Positions 25,795 through 36,229 of a stretch of DNA of 64,000 bases are shown in pieces (position 1 is the stretch's first letter; each line of letters opens with the position of its first letter). The stretch comes from Mycolicibacterium chubuense. GTDB taxonomy: Bacteria; Actinomycetota; Actinomycetes; Mycobacteriales; Mycobacteriaceae. A model generated the notes under the pieces. That model made no database searches and was not told the origin of the DNA. It saw nothing but the letters and a program-made list of their open reading frames with translations. The DNA lies in the NCBI RefSeq assembly GCF_001044255.1, contig NZ_JYNX01000035.1, forward strand, positions 38,575 through 102,574. Reading direction: 5' to 3'. Both the position numbers and the translations under genes were made by a program.

Positions 25795-26502
25795 CTAGGA
25801 GTGCGAAGCCCACCAGGTGTACAGCTGAACCATGTTGGGGCCCTGCGGTCCCGACTGCACCGCACTGACCATCAGATCGGCGTCCGTGGTCCACGCGACG
25901 GTCGGCTTGCTCTGCTGAAAGCCGCACACCAGCGTCCCGGCGGTCTGCTGCGGGGTGGCGTTGCGCCGCCAGGGTCCCGGTGACTGGATGTTGCCGGGAC
26001 AGTCTACGACCGACGACGTGTTGACCACGTCGTCGAACAGACCCTTGAGCGCGTCCTTGTCCTCGGCCAGCGTGTACGTGGCGGACAGTGGACCCCCGGT
26101 ATCGGCGTTGGGGGCACAACTGAGTTGTGCCAGCGCCCCTTTGGCGGGCACGACCGCTTCGCAGGAGTCCGCGGCATAACCTCTCGGCAACATCCCGCGC
26201 AGGCGCGCTTCCGCCTGCTCCGGCGATTCGGTCTGCGTGGTGGCGCCCGCATCGCCGGACGGCGCATCGGCGTCTTGCGAGGAGGGCCAGAACGACCAGG
26301 CGAGAACCCCGAGGGCCACGACGGCGACGGTGGCGGCCGCAACGAGCACGACGGGCCGGTTGTCCCGCCGGACCGGGCGGGGGTTCACCGACAGCGGCGC
26401 GTCGAATCGGCGGTCCGCGGCGGCCGCCGCCGGCGGCCGCGCGTCGCGCACGGGCAGCGGTCCGGTATCCGCGTCATCGGGTTCGGGCTCGTGCGAGCTC
26501 AT
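25795..26502 (-). CDS. Membrane-anchored protein with extracellular Cys-containing domain
   Basis: 235 residues. A Pro/Asp-rich cytosolic part (1-48), one transmembrane helix (VVLVAAATVAVVALGVLAWSF, about 51-71) and an extracellular domain with four cysteines (DSCEAV, LSCAPN, VDCPG, LVCGFQ) suggest two disulfides. The domain resembles conserved mycobacterial sensor-like proteins with a kinase-type extracellular module, but no kinase domain is present. Function unknown. Its 3' end converges with the MPT63-like gene. Confidence 0.7.
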   Translation of the reverse strand: MSSHEPEPDDADTGPLPVRDARPPAAAAADRRFDAPLSVNPRPVRRDNRPVVLVAAATVAVVALGVLAWSFWPSSQDADAPSGDAGATTQTESPEQAEARLRGMLPRGYAADSCEAVVPAKGALAQLSCAPNADTGGPLSATYTLAEDKDALKGLFDDVVNTSSVVDCPGNIQSPGPWRRNATPQQTAGTLVCGFQQSKPTVAWTTDADLMVSAVQSGPQGPNMVQLYTWWASHS

Positions 26503-26571
26503 TCCGACAAGGGTAGTGGGCGCCGCGTCGTGGTCCTGTGAGGCGCACCCCGGAGATGCGGTCCGCCGCGG

Positions 26572-27774
26572 TCACCCACCATCGCTTCCCGAATCGCCCG
26601 ACGACCCGCCACCGGAGGGTCCGTTGTCCGGACCCGACGCGCCGCCCGAACCCTGACCTCCGTCAGATCCGGCATCGCTGCCGCGGGACGTGTCGCTACC
26701 CGCATCGGCACCTTCCTGGGTACCGGAACCGCCACCCTGGCCGCCGCTGGGCGGATCCTCGCCCGGCCCCGAATCGCCGCCGGTGCCCGCGTTCCCGGTG
26801 TCGTCGGTGCCCGCGTTTCCGACGTCGTCGTCAGCCTCCGGTACGGGAGCGTCGGGCGTGACCTCGGGCGTGACCTCGGGCGTGACCGAAGGTGGTGCGG
26901 GCGTCGAGATCTCGACGGTGGGCGGGGCCGGCACGTCCACCGGCGGCGGCGCCACGACGACCGGTGTCGGGGGCGGAGGCGGTGGGGTCGGCGTGGCGAC
27001 CGGCGGTGGTGGTGGCGGGGGCGCGCTGATCACGCTCGGCGGCGCGATGGGCGGTGCCGCAGGGGCGGGAGGTGCCGCGGGTGCGGGCGGTGCGGGCGCT
27101 GCGGCAACGGACAGCACCTGCACCGCATGCTGAACCTGCGCCGCGCCGGCCGAGGCCGGGATGAACGCGGCGACGACGTCGGTCAGTCCCTGGATCAGCG
27201 CCGCCGGCAGCTGCTGCATGAGGTACTGCCACAGCAACTCCAGATCCGCCATCCCGATCGGCGATCCCGCCGAACCGGCTCCGCCGCCCCCGCCACCGCC
27301 GCTGAACAGCAGCGCGGATGCCGGCATCGCGAAGCCCGCGGACGCCAACACCTCGAGGGTTCTGACGATCTGCGGTAACCCGTGCTTCTCCACGGCGCTC
27401 AGGAAGACCTCGGCGCGCACGCTGGGGAAGTTGTTCTGCAGGATGTCCGCGAGGTGGGCAAGGGTCGGCAACGCAGCGGTGGTGAAGTCGATCAGCTGGG
27501 TGGTCGCCACGTCTCCGAGCCGATCGGGCAGCGTCGACAAGGATCCGTGGTCCTCCTCCCCGAGGACCACCCCCGTCCGGTCGCCCGGAAGGTGATACAG
27601 CGAGACGCTGAACACGAGCCCCACCGCGACGACGGCCGCACCCGCGATACGCCCGATCGAGCGGTCGTCGGGGTCGCGACACACCTGTCGGCTGACCCCC
27701 GCACGCCTGGCTCTACCGCCTATGACATCCGTCAATGACCTCGCCCCCTCGATGACCGACCGGGCAGCTGGCAC
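26572..27774 (-). CDS. Proline-rich membrane protein with acidic Gly/Ser tail
   Basis: 400 residues. A transmembrane helix lies at about 44-62 (IAGAAVVAVGLVFSVSLYHL). An apparently folded region follows (about 63-225, with helices such as LELLWQYLMQQLPAALIQGL). Then come a long Pro/Ala/Val segment with poly-Pro runs, a TPEV repeat and an acidic GSD/GGS tail. This looks like a wall-spanning or surface protein; poly-Pro runs often span the envelope. Start GTG 27774. No domain recognised, function unknown. Confidence 0.65.
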   Translation of the reverse strand: MPAARSVIEGARSLTDVIGGRARRAGVSRQVCRDPDDRSIGRIAGAAVVAVGLVFSVSLYHLPGDRTGVVLGEEDHGSLSTLPDRLGDVATTQLIDFTTAALPTLAHLADILQNNFPSVRAEVFLSAVEKHGLPQIVRTLEVLASAGFAMPASALLFSGGGGGGGAGSAGSPIGMADLELLWQYLMQQLPAALIQGLTDVVAAFIPASAGAAQVQHAVQVLSVAAAPAPPAPAAPPAPAAPPIAPPSVISAPPPPPPPVATPTPPPPPPTPVVVAPPPVDVPAPPTVEISTPAPPSVTPEVTPEVTPDAPVPEADDDVGNAGTDDTGNAGTGGDSGPGEDPPSGGQGGGSGTQEGADAGSDTSRGSDAGSDGGQGSGGASGPDNGPSGGGSSGDSGSDGG

Positions 27775-28063
27775 CAGTCCCGTCGGATTCAGTATGGGGA
27801 TTTGCTGAAAATGCGGTCAAGATGACTTTTCGCCGTCAGACCCTCATTGCTTCCGATCTCAACGAAACCATGGCCAAGGGTCGCACGAATCTGTCCACTT
27901 ACGGCTGATCGAACGCTTTCCACACGCCAGCGTGATCTTGACTGGTCCGTCGATTCGACGCGCAACCGGCGAACGCATTCGGGAACGCGGCAGGTCGTTG
28001 CCCGTCACCGTGTCGTCGCCGACCGCGCCTACGACGCCATCCGAGTTTGCTGAACGACGTCGA

Positions 28064-29230
28064 TCAGCCGAGGATGAGTCCCGATGTCGGCACGCCCGTG
28101 CCCGCGGTGACGAGCACGTGCTCGACGTCGGGCACCGGGTTGACCGAGGTTCCGCGGAGTTGGCGTACCCCCTCGGCGATGCCGTTCATGCCGTGGATGT
28201 AGGCCTCGCCGAGCTGCCCGCCGTGGGTGTTGATGGGCAGTCTGCCGCCGATCTCGATCGCGCCGTCGGCCACGAAATCCTTGGCCTCACCCTGGCCGCA
28301 GAACCCGAGCTCTTCGAGCTGGATCAGCGTGAAGGGCGTGAAGTGGTCGTAGAGGATCGCGGTCTGGATGTCCGCGGGCGTCAGGCCCGACTGCTCCCAG
28401 AGCTGTCGGCCGACCAATCCCATCTCCGGCAGCCCCAGCTCGGGACGGTAGTAGCTCACCATCGAGTACTGGTCGGGGCTCGAGCCCTGCGAGGCGGCCT
28501 CGATGACCGCGGGCCGGTGCTTGAGATCCTTCGCCCGCTCCGGCGTCGTCACGACGAGCGCAACGCCGCCATCGGTCTCCTGACAGCAGTCCAGCAGCCG
28601 CAACGGTTCGGCGATCCACCGCGAATTCTGGTGGTCGTCGATGGTGATCGGCTTACCGTAGAAATAGGCCTTCGGATTGTTGGCCGCGTGCTTGCGGTCG
28701 GCCACCGACACCGCGCCGAAGTCGCGGCTCGTCGCCCCGGACAGATGCATGTAGCGCCGCGCGATCATCGCCACCTGCGCCGCGGGGGTCGACAGGCCGT
28801 GCGGATAGGAGAACGAATTGTCCACCCCGGTGGAGTCGGCGTTCTCGACCAGCCGCATCTGCACCTGACCGAAGCGCATCCCCGAACGTTCGTTGAAAGC
28901 ACGATAGGCGACAACGCATTCCGCCACGCCCGTGGCGACGGCCAAGGCCGCCTGCTGAATCGTGGCGCAGGCCGCGCCGCCGCCGTGGTGGATCTTGGAG
29001 AAGAACTTCAGCTCACCGATGCCGGTGGCGCGGGCCACCGCGACCTCGGTGTTGGAGTCCATCGTGAAGGTCACCATGCCGTCGACGTCGGCGGGGGTCA
29101 GCCCGGCGTCGTCGAGCGCGTCGAGTACCGCCTCGGCGGCCAACCGCAACTCGCTGCGTCCGGAGTTCTTGGAGAAATCGGTGGCGCCGATCCCGACGAT
29201 CGCCGCCTTGCCGGACAGACCGTCGCTCAC
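28064..29230 (-). CDS. ltp2: Steroid side-chain retro-aldolase Ltp2
   Basis: 388 residues, thiolase-fold Ltp2. Features are SKIHHGGGAACATIQQA near residue 80, the central DHFTPFTLIQLEELG, and the terminal NTHGGQLGEAYIHGMNG loop. With the DUF35 domain of ChsH2 it cleaves the 17-hydroxy pregnenoyl-CoA thioester to androstenedione (or its diene) and propionyl-CoA, ending side-chain removal. GTG overlaps the chsH1 stop by 4 bp. It is the last gene of the igr operon. Confidence 0.93.
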   Translation of the reverse strand: MSDGLSGKAAIVGIGATDFSKNSGRSELRLAAEAVLDALDDAGLTPADVDGMVTFTMDSNTEVAVARATGIGELKFFSKIHHGGGAACATIQQAALAVATGVAECVVAYRAFNERSGMRFGQVQMRLVENADSTGVDNSFSYPHGLSTPAAQVAMIARRYMHLSGATSRDFGAVSVADRKHAANNPKAYFYGKPITIDDHQNSRWIAEPLRLLDCCQETDGGVALVVTTPERAKDLKHRPAVIEAASQGSSPDQYSMVSYYRPELGLPEMGLVGRQLWEQSGLTPADIQTAILYDHFTPFTLIQLEELGFCGQGEAKDFVADGAIEIGGRLPINTHGGQLGEAYIHGMNGIAEGVRQLRGTSVNPVPDVEHVLVTAGTGVPTSGLILG

Positions 29231-29631
29231 GCGGCACCTCCTAAGACCAGCGTGGCGGTCGCGATGACATGGTCGCCGAGGCTGTTGCGGCCCACGATCT
29301 TCAGCGTGACGAGGTCGTCGACGATGTCGGTCACCTCACCGCTGAACGTCACCGTGTCGTAGGCGTACCACGGCACACCGAGGCGCAGAGAGATCGTCTT
29401 GATCACCGCCGCGGGCCCCGCCCAGTCGGTGATGAACCGCTGCACCAGGCCGGTGTCGGTGAGGATGTTGACGAAGATGTCCTTGGAACCCTTGGCCTGC
29501 GCCTTGTCCCGGTCGTGGTGGACGTCCTGGTAGTCACGGGTGGCGATCGCGGTCGACACGATGAACGTGGGATCACCGTAGAGCGCGAGTTCGGGGAGCT
29601 TGGTGCCGACCTCGACGGCAGGGGCGCTCAT
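29227..29631 (-). CDS. chsH1: Steroid enoyl-CoA hydratase subunit ChsH1
   Basis: 134-residue MaoC-like hot-dog protein. HHDRDKAQAKGSKDIFVNIL carries the hydratase helix and the catalytic His/Asp region. It forms a heterotetramer with the N-terminal domain of ChsH2 to hydrate the 17(20)-ene pregnenoyl-CoA. ATG 29631 overlaps the chsH2 stop (ATGA); the frame open upstream of it lies within chsH2. Confidence 0.9.
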   Translation of the reverse strand: MSAPAVEVGTKLPELALYGDPTFIVSTAIATRDYQDVHHDRDKAQAKGSKDIFVNILTDTGLVQRFITDWAGPAAVIKTISLRLGVPWYAYDTVTFSGEVTDIVDDLVTLKIVGRNSLGDHVIATATLVLGGAA

Positions 29632-30596
29632 GCGTCGGGCTCCCAGGCGTACAGCGTCCACGCGGGCCCGGAACTGCTGTCCGGGAAATCGATATACGTT
29701 GCGCGCACAGGCATTCCGATCTTCACGGCGGCAGGATCGACGTCGCGGAGCTCACCGAGCATGCGCACCCCTTCTTCGAGTTCGACGAGCGCGATGACGA
29801 ACGGCAGCGTCCGGCCCGGCACCTTCGGGGCGTGGTGCACCACGTAGCTGAACACGGTGCCCCTGCCTGACGCGACGAGATAATCTGACGGCGCCACTTC
29901 ATCTTTGGGGTCGGCCCACAGGGCGGGCACCGGCGGGTGCTGCAGCGTGCCGTCGGGACGCTTCTGGATCCGCAGTTCGTGGGCGTTGACGCCGTCCCAG
30001 AAGAACTTGGTGTCCTTCGACGACGCCGGCCGCATCATCGACTCGACATCGAGGTCCTCGGGGACTTCCGAGGCGGGCACGTCCTGGTCCGCGGGGCGGA
30101 ACTTCATGATGCGCCAGAGCATTTCGGCGACGGGTTCGTCGTCGACGGTCCATGTGATCGTCTGCGTGATGAAGAAGCCCTCGCCCAGCGCGGTGCGCTT
30201 GGGGCCGACGACGTCGGTCAACTCGGCGGTGACGCTGACCTGTTCACCCGGCCGCAGGTAGCGGTGATAGGTCTGCTCGCAGTTGGTGGCGACGACGCCG
30301 ACATACCCTGCCTCGTCGAACAATTCGAGGATCTTGCCCAGTGGATCGTCGTCGGGGCGGACGCCGCCCAGCCCCATCATCGTCCACACCTGGATCATGG
30401 CCGGCGGTGCCACCACACCGGGGTGCCCGGCGGCCTTCGCGGCCTCCTCGTCGACGTAGATGGGGTTCTGATCGCCCATGGCGTCGAGCCAGTGGTCGAC
30501 CATCGGCTGGTTCACCGGGTGCCGCGCTTGCCGCGGCGCGCTCTTGCCCTCGGCCTTGACGCGTTCCGCCGCGGCCCGGATGTCGTCGACGGTCAC
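29628..30596 (-). CDS. chsH2: ChsH2, MaoC-like plus DUF35 fusion
   Basis: 322 residues. The N-terminal MaoC-like hot-dog domain (about 1-165) has DQNPIYVDEEAAKAAGHPG. The C-terminal DUF35 domain (about 190-322) has HELRIQKRPDGTLQHPPVPA. The N-domain pairs with ChsH1 for hydration; the DUF35 part pairs with Ltp2 for aldol cleavage, so one protein bridges two consecutive steps. The GTG start overlaps the chsE2 stop by 4 bp. Confidence 0.92.
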   Translation of the reverse strand: MTVDDIRAAAERVKAEGKSAPRQARHPVNQPMVDHWLDAMGDQNPIYVDEEAAKAAGHPGVVAPPAMIQVWTMMGLGGVRPDDDPLGKILELFDEAGYVGVVATNCEQTYHRYLRPGEQVSVTAELTDVVGPKRTALGEGFFITQTITWTVDDEPVAEMLWRIMKFRPADQDVPASEVPEDLDVESMMRPASSKDTKFFWDGVNAHELRIQKRPDGTLQHPPVPALWADPKDEVAPSDYLVASGRGTVFSYVVHHAPKVPGRTLPFVIALVELEEGVRMLGELRDVDPAAVKIGMPVRATYIDFPDSSSGPAWTLYAWEPDA

Positions 30597-31756
30597 CTGG
30601 GGACCCTCGGAACCTTCAGCCCCGACGCCGCGATCATCTCGCGCATCACCTCGTTGACACCCCCGCCGAACGTGATGACGAGGTTGCGCTTGGTCATCTT
30701 GTCCAGCCAGTCGAGCAGCTCGCCGGTCTGCGGATCCGCCGGGTTGCCGTACGTGCCGACGATCTCCTCGGCGAGCCGGCCGACCTCCTGGATGCGTTCG
30801 GTCGAGAAGACCTTGGTGGCCGCGGCATCGGCGACGGCAATGGTCTCCCCCGACGCGGCCACCTGCCAGTTCAACAGCTCGTTGACCCGCCAGATCGCCT
30901 TGATCTGCCCCAGCAGCCGCTTCACGTCGGGCTGCTCGATCGGCGTGACGCCGTCAGAGCCGGGCTTGGACGCCCACGCGTGCACCTGGTCGTAGATGCC
31001 GGCGACGCGCCCGGCCGGGCCGAGGCCCACCCGCTCGTGGTTGAGCTGGGTGGTGATCAGCTTCCAGCCGCCGTTCTCCTCGCCGACGAGCATGTCGGCC
31101 GGCACCCGCACGTCGTTGTAGTACGACGCGTTGGTGTGGTGCGCCCCGTCGGACAGGATGATCGGCGTCCAGGAGAAGCCCGGATCCTTGGTGTCGACGA
31201 TCAGGATCGAGATGCCCTTGTGCTTGGCGGCTTCGGGATCGGTGCGGCACGCCAGCCAGATGTAGTCGGCGTCATGCGCGCCGGTCGTCCACATCTTCTG
31301 CCCGTTGACGATGTATTCGTCGCCGTGGCGGACAGCTGTCGTTCGCAGCGAGGCCAGGTCGGTACCCGCGTCGGGTTCGGAGTAACCGATCGCGAAATGA
31401 ATGTCGCCCGAGAGGATTCCGGGGAGAAACTTCTTCTTCTGCTCCTCGGTGCCGTACACCTGCAGCGTGGGGCCGACGGTCTGCAGCGTCACCAGCGGCA
31501 GCGGGACGTCGGCACGGTTGGCCTCGTTGACGAAGATCTGCTGTTCGATCGGGCCGAAACCGAGGCCGCCGTACTCCTTCGGCCAGCCCATGCCGAGCTT
31601 GCCGTCCGAACCCATCCGCTTGATCACCGCGCGGTAGGCCTCGTTGTGCCGGTTCGACTCCATCGCCTCGGCCTCTTCGGGCGTGATGAGCGTCGAGAAG
31701 TACTGTCGCAGTTCGGCTTGCAGAGCCCGCTGCTCGGGGGTCAGTTCGATGTACAT
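30593..31756 (-). CDS. fadE29: Acyl-CoA dehydrogenase ChsE2 (FadE29)
   Basis: 387 residues, full-length acyl-CoA dehydrogenase. Flavin-binding blocks are FAIGYSEPDAGTDLASL (near 123) and MWTTGAHDADYIWL; LNHERVGLGPAGR near 245 probably holds the catalytic Glu. With FadE28 it forms the alpha2beta2 enzyme dehydrogenating 3-oxo-4-pregnene-20-carboxyl-CoA. ATG directly abuts the fadE28 stop (TAAATG). Confidence 0.93.
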   Translation of the reverse strand: MYIELTPEQRALQAELRQYFSTLITPEEAEAMESNRHNEAYRAVIKRMGSDGKLGMGWPKEYGGLGFGPIEQQIFVNEANRADVPLPLVTLQTVGPTLQVYGTEEQKKKFLPGILSGDIHFAIGYSEPDAGTDLASLRTTAVRHGDEYIVNGQKMWTTGAHDADYIWLACRTDPEAAKHKGISILIVDTKDPGFSWTPIILSDGAHHTNASYYNDVRVPADMLVGEENGGWKLITTQLNHERVGLGPAGRVAGIYDQVHAWASKPGSDGVTPIEQPDVKRLLGQIKAIWRVNELLNWQVAASGETIAVADAAATKVFSTERIQEVGRLAEEIVGTYGNPADPQTGELLDWLDKMTKRNLVITFGGGVNEVMREMIAASGLKVPRVPR

Positions 31757-32770
31757 TTACGCTCCCACCAGATCGAGACGGTGTGTCGGACCGCCCAGCA
31801 CCCGGGTCAGATCCTTGATCGACGAGAAGTAGCGGTTCATCGGGTAGGTGATGTCCATACCCATACCGCCGTGCAGGTGGTGGCACAGCCGCATCGCCGG
31901 TGGCGCCTGCGAGGTGAGCCAGTATCCCAGGAGCGCCAGTTCGCCTTCGACATCCGAGCCGGCGTCACGACCTTTCGCGAGCGACCACACCGCCGACGTG
32001 GCCACCAGCGAGACGGTCCGGGAGGCGATGTAGACCTCGGACAGTTGCGCCGCGACGGTCTGGAACGTCGACAGCGGCCGGCCGAACTGCTCCCGGGTCG
32101 CGACGTAGTCAGCGGTCAACCGGAGCGCTCCGGCGACCAGGCCGGCGGCAAAGGCACCGAAGGCGGCCAGCGCCAGCTGATTCACGCGGAGGGGGGTGGC
32201 CCCGGCGAGCACATCACCGTCGTCGACGGCGACGTCGGCGAACGTGACCACGAACTCGTCGGCGCCGGTCGACGTCGGCGTCTTCGTCGCCGAGATCCCG
32301 TCGGCGTCGCCGCGCACCACGACCACGCCGTTGTCGGTGGTGACGACCAGCCACTCCGCCTGACCGGCGTAGCCGACGGCGAGCTTGGTGCCGTTGAGCC
32401 GGCCGGCCGCGAAGGTGGTCGCCGGCCGGTCGGGCTGTGAGACGCCGGGCTCGTTGAGCGCCAGGCTGAGCACCGCCCCCTTGGCCAGACCCGCGAGGTA
32501 GCGGTCCTGCTGGGGTTCGGAGGCCAGCTCGCCCAGCACCGCCGCCGCAGCGAGGGTGACCGGCGCCGGGCTGATCGTCCCGTGCCTGCCGATCTCGGTC
32601 AGCGCGGTCGCGACCTCGGCGAGGCCGAGCCCGTCACCGCCCAGCCGTTCCGGGGCGGCCAGCGCCGGTACACCGCCGGAAACCAAAGCCTCCCAGCTGT
32701 TGTCGCGTTCCAGCACGGACGTCACCACATCGGCGACCGCCTGCTGACCCTCGTCTGGACTGAAGTCCAC
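31757..32770 (-). CDS. fadE28: Acyl-CoA dehydrogenase ChsE1 (FadE28)
   Basis: 337 residues, the shorter subunit of the FadE28-FadE29 heterotetramer. The N-terminal half is divergent, lacking the standard SEPxAGSD block. The C-terminal half keeps TREQFGRPLSTFQTVAAQLS and HHLHGGMGMDITYPM. The GTG start follows GAGGAGGTG. It lies 26 bp after cyp125 in the igr operon. Confidence 0.92.
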   Translation of the reverse strand: MDFSPDEGQQAVADVVTSVLERDNSWEALVSGGVPALAAPERLGGDGLGLAEVATALTEIGRHGTISPAPVTLAAAAVLGELASEPQQDRYLAGLAKGAVLSLALNEPGVSQPDRPATTFAAGRLNGTKLAVGYAGQAEWLVVTTDNGVVVVRGDADGISATKTPTSTGADEFVVTFADVAVDDGDVLAGATPLRVNQLALAAFGAFAAGLVAGALRLTADYVATREQFGRPLSTFQTVAAQLSEVYIASRTVSLVATSAVWSLAKGRDAGSDVEGELALLGYWLTSQAPPAMRLCHHLHGGMGMDITYPMNRYFSSIKDLTRVLGGPTHRLDLVGA

Positions 32771-32796
32771 CCGACACCTCCTCGAGTCTCGATGTG

Positions 32797-34059
32797 TCAG
32801 TGGCTGACCGGGCAGCCCTTGCCGGTGTAGTCCACCTGCCAGTGTTTGATGCCGTTGAGCCAGCCCGACTTTAACCGCTCCGGATCACCGATCGGCTTGA
32901 GTTCCGGCATGTTGTCGGCGACGGCGTTGAAGATCAGGTTGATCGTCATCTTCGCCAGGTTCGCCCCGATGCAATAGTGCGCTCCGGTGCCGCCGAAACC
33001 GACGTGCGGGTTCGGGCTACGCGTGATGTCGAACCGGTCCGGGTTCTCGAAGACCTCTTCGTCGAAGTTGGCCGAGCGGTAGGACATCACGACGCGCTCG
33101 CCCTTCTTGATGGTCACCCCGCCGAGTTCGGTGTCCTCCAGCGCGGTGCGCTGGAAGGCCGACACCGGCGTGGCCCAGCGGACGATCTCGTCGGCGGCGG
33201 TCTCCGGCCGTTCCTTCTTGTAGAGCTCCCACTGCTCGGGGTTCTGCGAGAACGCGATCATGCCGTGGGTGATCGAATTGCGGGTGGTCTCGTTGCCGGC
33301 CACCGCCAGCATCACCACGAAGAAGCCGAACTCGTCGTCGGAGAGCTTCTCGCCCTCGATGTCGGCTTCGATGAGCTTGGTGACGATGTCCTCGGTCGGG
33401 TTGTTCTTGCGCTCCTCGGCCATCTTCATCGCGTAGGTGATGAGCTCGAAGGACGACATCGCCGGGTCGACGTCGGCGTACTCGGGGTCCTCACCGGCGG
33501 TCATCTCGTTCGACCACCGGAACAGCTTGTCGCGATCCTCCTGCGGGACTCCGAGGAGACCGGCGATGGCCTGCAGCGGCAGCTCACACGACACCTGCTC
33601 GACGAAGTCGCCCGAGCCCTCGGCGGCGGCGGTGCGGGCGATCTGCTGCGCGCGGTCGCGCAACTCTGCCTCGAGCCGTCCCACGGCGCGCGGCGTGAAC
33701 CCGCGGGAGATGATCTTGCGCAGCCGGGTGTGCTGGGGCGCATCCATGTTCAGCAGCACGGCCTTCTGCAGGTCGATCGCGTCGCGGGTCATACCCTGCG
33801 GCCACGTCGGGATCGCGCCGTCGGGCGAGCTGCCGAACAGGTCGTTGCGCTTGGACACCTCCTTGACGTCGGCGTGCTTGGTCACCAGCCAGTAACCCTT
33901 GTCGCCGAAGCCTCCCGTGCCGCCCGGCACGTCCACCCAGTGGACGGGCTCGGAATGCCGGAGTTCCGCCAACTCTTCTACGGGCAGACGCTCGAGATTC
34001 AGGCTCGCGTCGAGGAAGTCGAAGTCGGGGCTGATCGGGCAAGAGTTCGGGCTAGGCAT
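32797..34059 (-). CDS. cyp125: Steroid C26(27)-monooxygenase CYP125
   Basis: 420 residues. I-helix motif AGNETT at 254-259, EIVR at 291-294 as the ExxR, and haem loop FGGTGAHYCIGANLA with Cys363. CYP125 oxidises the terminal side-chain carbon of cholest-4-en-3-one, starting side-chain degradation. ATG 34059 follows GAGGAGTG. First gene of the igr operon; the KstR box lies 18 bp upstream. Confidence 0.95.
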   Translation of the reverse strand: MPSPNSCPISPDFDFLDASLNLERLPVEELAELRHSEPVHWVDVPGGTGGFGDKGYWLVTKHADVKEVSKRNDLFGSSPDGAIPTWPQGMTRDAIDLQKAVLLNMDAPQHTRLRKIISRGFTPRAVGRLEAELRDRAQQIARTAAAEGSGDFVEQVSCELPLQAIAGLLGVPQEDRDKLFRWSNEMTAGEDPEYADVDPAMSSFELITYAMKMAEERKNNPTEDIVTKLIEADIEGEKLSDDEFGFFVVMLAVAGNETTRNSITHGMIAFSQNPEQWELYKKERPETAADEIVRWATPVSAFQRTALEDTELGGVTIKKGERVVMSYRSANFDEEVFENPDRFDITRSPNPHVGFGGTGAHYCIGANLAKMTINLIFNAVADNMPELKPIGDPERLKSGWLNGIKHWQVDYTGKGCPVSH

Positions 34060-34077
34060 AGGGAAGCACTCCTCAAT

Positions 34078-34091
34078 TGCAACGTGTTCTA
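34078..34091. promoter_or_regulatory. KstR box upstream of cyp125
   Basis: TGCAACGTGTTCTA matches TNNAACNNGTTNNA fully. It lies 18 bp before the cyp125 start and probably controls the six-gene igr operon. A second box 66 bp away serves fadA5. Confidence 0.88.
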
Positions 34092-34144
34092 GTGCCAGTA
34101 AAACATGCCTCCACCGCAGATAAAAGGCACGGCGGCATCGCCGC

Positions 34145-35344
<1,200 letters not shown>

Positions 35345-35354
35345 GGGATTGCCC

Positions 35355-35738
35355 GTGATTCCGGACGCGGACCGCATCGCCGCGGCGCAGGCCTACATCA
35401 GCGCGCTGGCGAGCCACGACGCCGACGGTGTCCCGTTCGCGCCGGGGTGCACCCGTGTCGAGGTCGGCGTCAAGACGGGCTTTTCGGGAAACCACCTGCG
35501 GCGCAGCCTGAACGGCGGCCTGCAGTACCGGGTGATCGACGCGGTCAACACCCCGGAGTTCACCGTCGACGGCGACACGGTCCGGGCTCGCTTCGACCTG
35601 GTGACCAAGCCGCGACTGGCCGGCCGCCGGGTGGGCGCTCACATCGACGAGACGTTCCTGATCCCCGCCGACGACCCCTCCGGCCGGGCCCAGATCCACC
35701 ACATCAACGCTTCCATTCGCCCGTTCCTGACGCGATAA
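35355..35738 (+). CDS. Small conserved protein, NTF2/SnoaL-like fold suspected
   Basis: 127 residues from GTG 35355, preceded by AAGGGA at 6-nt spacing; TTG 35349 is too close to that site. The pattern (AAQAYISALASHDADGVPFA, then VDGDTVRARFDL and DETFLI) resembles small NTF2-like proteins that bind hydrophobic ligands. It starts 10 bp after fadA5 and is probably co-transcribed. A steroid-binding or isomerase role would fit but is not shown by the sequence. Confidence 0.65.
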   Translation: MIPDADRIAAAQAYISALASHDADGVPFAPGCTRVEVGVKTGFSGNHLRRSLNGGLQYRVIDAVNTPEFTVDGDTVRARFDLVTKPRLAGRRVGAHIDETFLIPADDPSGRAQIHHINASIRPFLTR

Positions 35739-35748
35739 GGTGCACGCC

Positions 35749-36228
35749 GTGGCCGAACCCTCCCGTCCGCTGTCGGACAAGCAGATCAAGAGTCTGAACT
35801 CCAAGCCCGTCGCCATCGCCATCAAGTGGATGTCGCGCGGGCAGACCTGGCTGTTCAAGAAGACCAACGGCCGGTTCGGCGACAAGTTCCTGCGCGGGTC
35901 TGAGGTCGGCATCCTGACCACGAAGGGCCGCAAGACGGGCGAACCCCGTGAGGTGCCACTTCTGTTCCTGCAGGAGGACCAGCGGATCGTGCTCGTCGCT
36001 TCCCAGGGCGGCCGCGACACCCACCCCATGTGGTACCTGAACATCAAGACACACGCGACCGTGTCTTTCCAGACCAAGCGCGAGACGCTGTCCCTCATCG
36101 CGCGCGAGGCCGATGACGCTGAGCGCGAGCACTACTGGCCCAAGCTCGACGCGATGTACCCCGACTACGCCAACTACCGGTCCTACACCACGCGCAAGAT
36201 CCCGATCATCATCTGCGACCCAGCCTGA
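35749..36228 (+). CDS. Deazaflavin (F420)-dependent nitroreductase-like protein, Ddn/Rv3547-type
   Basis: 159 residues from GTG 35749 (GTG 35740 is the alternative). The Ddn pattern is clear: LTTKGRKTGEPREVPLLFL, GRDTHPMWYLNIK and the terminal IPIIICDP, close to the pretomanid-activating Ddn of M. tuberculosis, which lies at the same place after fadA5. Ddn-family proteins reduce menaquinone or other substrates with F420H2. It ends 1 bp from the convergent SDR stop. Confidence 0.88.
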   Translation: MAEPSRPLSDKQIKSLNSKPVAIAIKWMSRGQTWLFKKTNGRFGDKFLRGSEVGILTTKGRKTGEPREVPLLFLQEDQRIVLVASQGGRDTHPMWYLNIKTHATVSFQTKRETLSLIAREADDAEREHYWPKLDAMYPDYANYRSYTTRKIPIIICDPA

Positions 36229-36229
36229 A

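Noticed and set aside
27775-28063. Short open frames in the 289-bp gap before ltp2
   Set aside because: No start context, no protein-like composition and no recognisable RNA structure.
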